NCBI GenBank assembly: GCA_945874585.1 | Contig: CAMCHB010000061.1 | Span: 1 to 6,251, forward strand | Direction: 5' to 3' | DNA: 6,251 bases | Origin: an uncultured Clostridium sp. | GTDB taxonomy: Bacteria; Bacillota; Clostridia; TANB77; CAG-508 | In this document: positions 6,206 to 6,251 of the stretch, piece by piece | How positions within the stretch are numbered: position 1 is the first letter of the stretch | How the letters are laid out: every line of letters starts with the position of its first letter | Notes under the pieces: model-generated | Told to the model about the DNA's origin: nothing | What the model saw: only the letters and a program-made list of their open reading frames with translations | Database searches by the model: none | Translations under genes and position numbers: made by a program

Positions 6206-6251
6206 CTGTCTCTTATACACATCTGACGCTGCCGACGATATGCAGTGTGTA
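6206..6251 (-). other. Nextera (Tn5) read-1 adapter, non-genomic
   Basis: This is the exact reverse complement of bases 1-46. Read on the minus strand it is the P5 tail, the index ACTGCATA, the read-1 primer part and the 19-bp Tn5 mosaic end, which stops at 6206. The ATG at 6222 inside it gives the well-known artificial N-terminus MCIRDS, whose last codon takes its third base from genomic position 6205. The two copies form perfect 46-base terminal inverted repeats that should not be read as transposon ends. Confidence 0.98.

Noticed and set aside
1..6251. Perfect 46-base terminal inverted repeats suggesting a transposon or linear replicon
   Set aside because: The repeat is Nextera adapter including P5 tail and sample index; no transposase or replication gene lies between.

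Overview
The window is an AT-rich, gene-dense piece of a Gram-positive, endospore-forming bacterium, most likely a member of the Clostridia. Three things point there: a GerA-type spore germinant receptor operon, a short clostridial-type 2[4Fe-4S] ferredoxin, and a RicT (YaaT/PSP1) gene next to holB, with strong AGGAGG-type ribosome binding sites throughout. The species cannot be named from this sequence.

Neither end is genomic. Bases 1-46 and 6206-6251 are exact reverse complements of each other and match the Illumina Nextera read-1 adapter: the tail of P5, an 8-base index, the read-1 primer part and the 19-bp Tn5 mosaic end. Genomic sequence therefore runs from 47 to 6205. The genes at both edges are cut by the contig end, and their apparent starts (MYKRQ on the left, MCIRDS on the right) are translated adapter.

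Plus strand, left third (47-2077): the C-terminal half of a GerAB-type germinant receptor permease, a complete GerAC-type lipoprotein overlapping it by 4 bases, and a 55-codon TTG-start small membrane ORF with a near-perfect Shine-Dalgarno sequence that overlaps the gerAC stop. This looks like the end of an A-B-C(-small protein) germinant receptor operon whose A gene lies outside the window.

Between the two strands (2076-2117) lies a compact hairpin with a T-run on each side. It can act as a bidirectional terminator for the two converging operons and fills the whole intergenic space.

Minus strand, right two thirds (6205 down to 2116): a 5'-truncated HAMP-PAS sensor histidine kinase, type I signal peptidase (lepB), DNA polymerase III delta' subunit (holB), RicT and a 2[4Fe-4S] ferredoxin. 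They are tightly packed, with gaps of 41, 5, -29 and 61 bases, and look like one transcription unit. It combines envelope sensing, protein export, replication and RNA-processing/Fe-S functions. No internal promoter was convincing.

I do not see an undescribed multi-gene system here. The most worthwhile biological item is the small membrane ORF after gerAC. The most important practical item is the adapter contamination at both ends.
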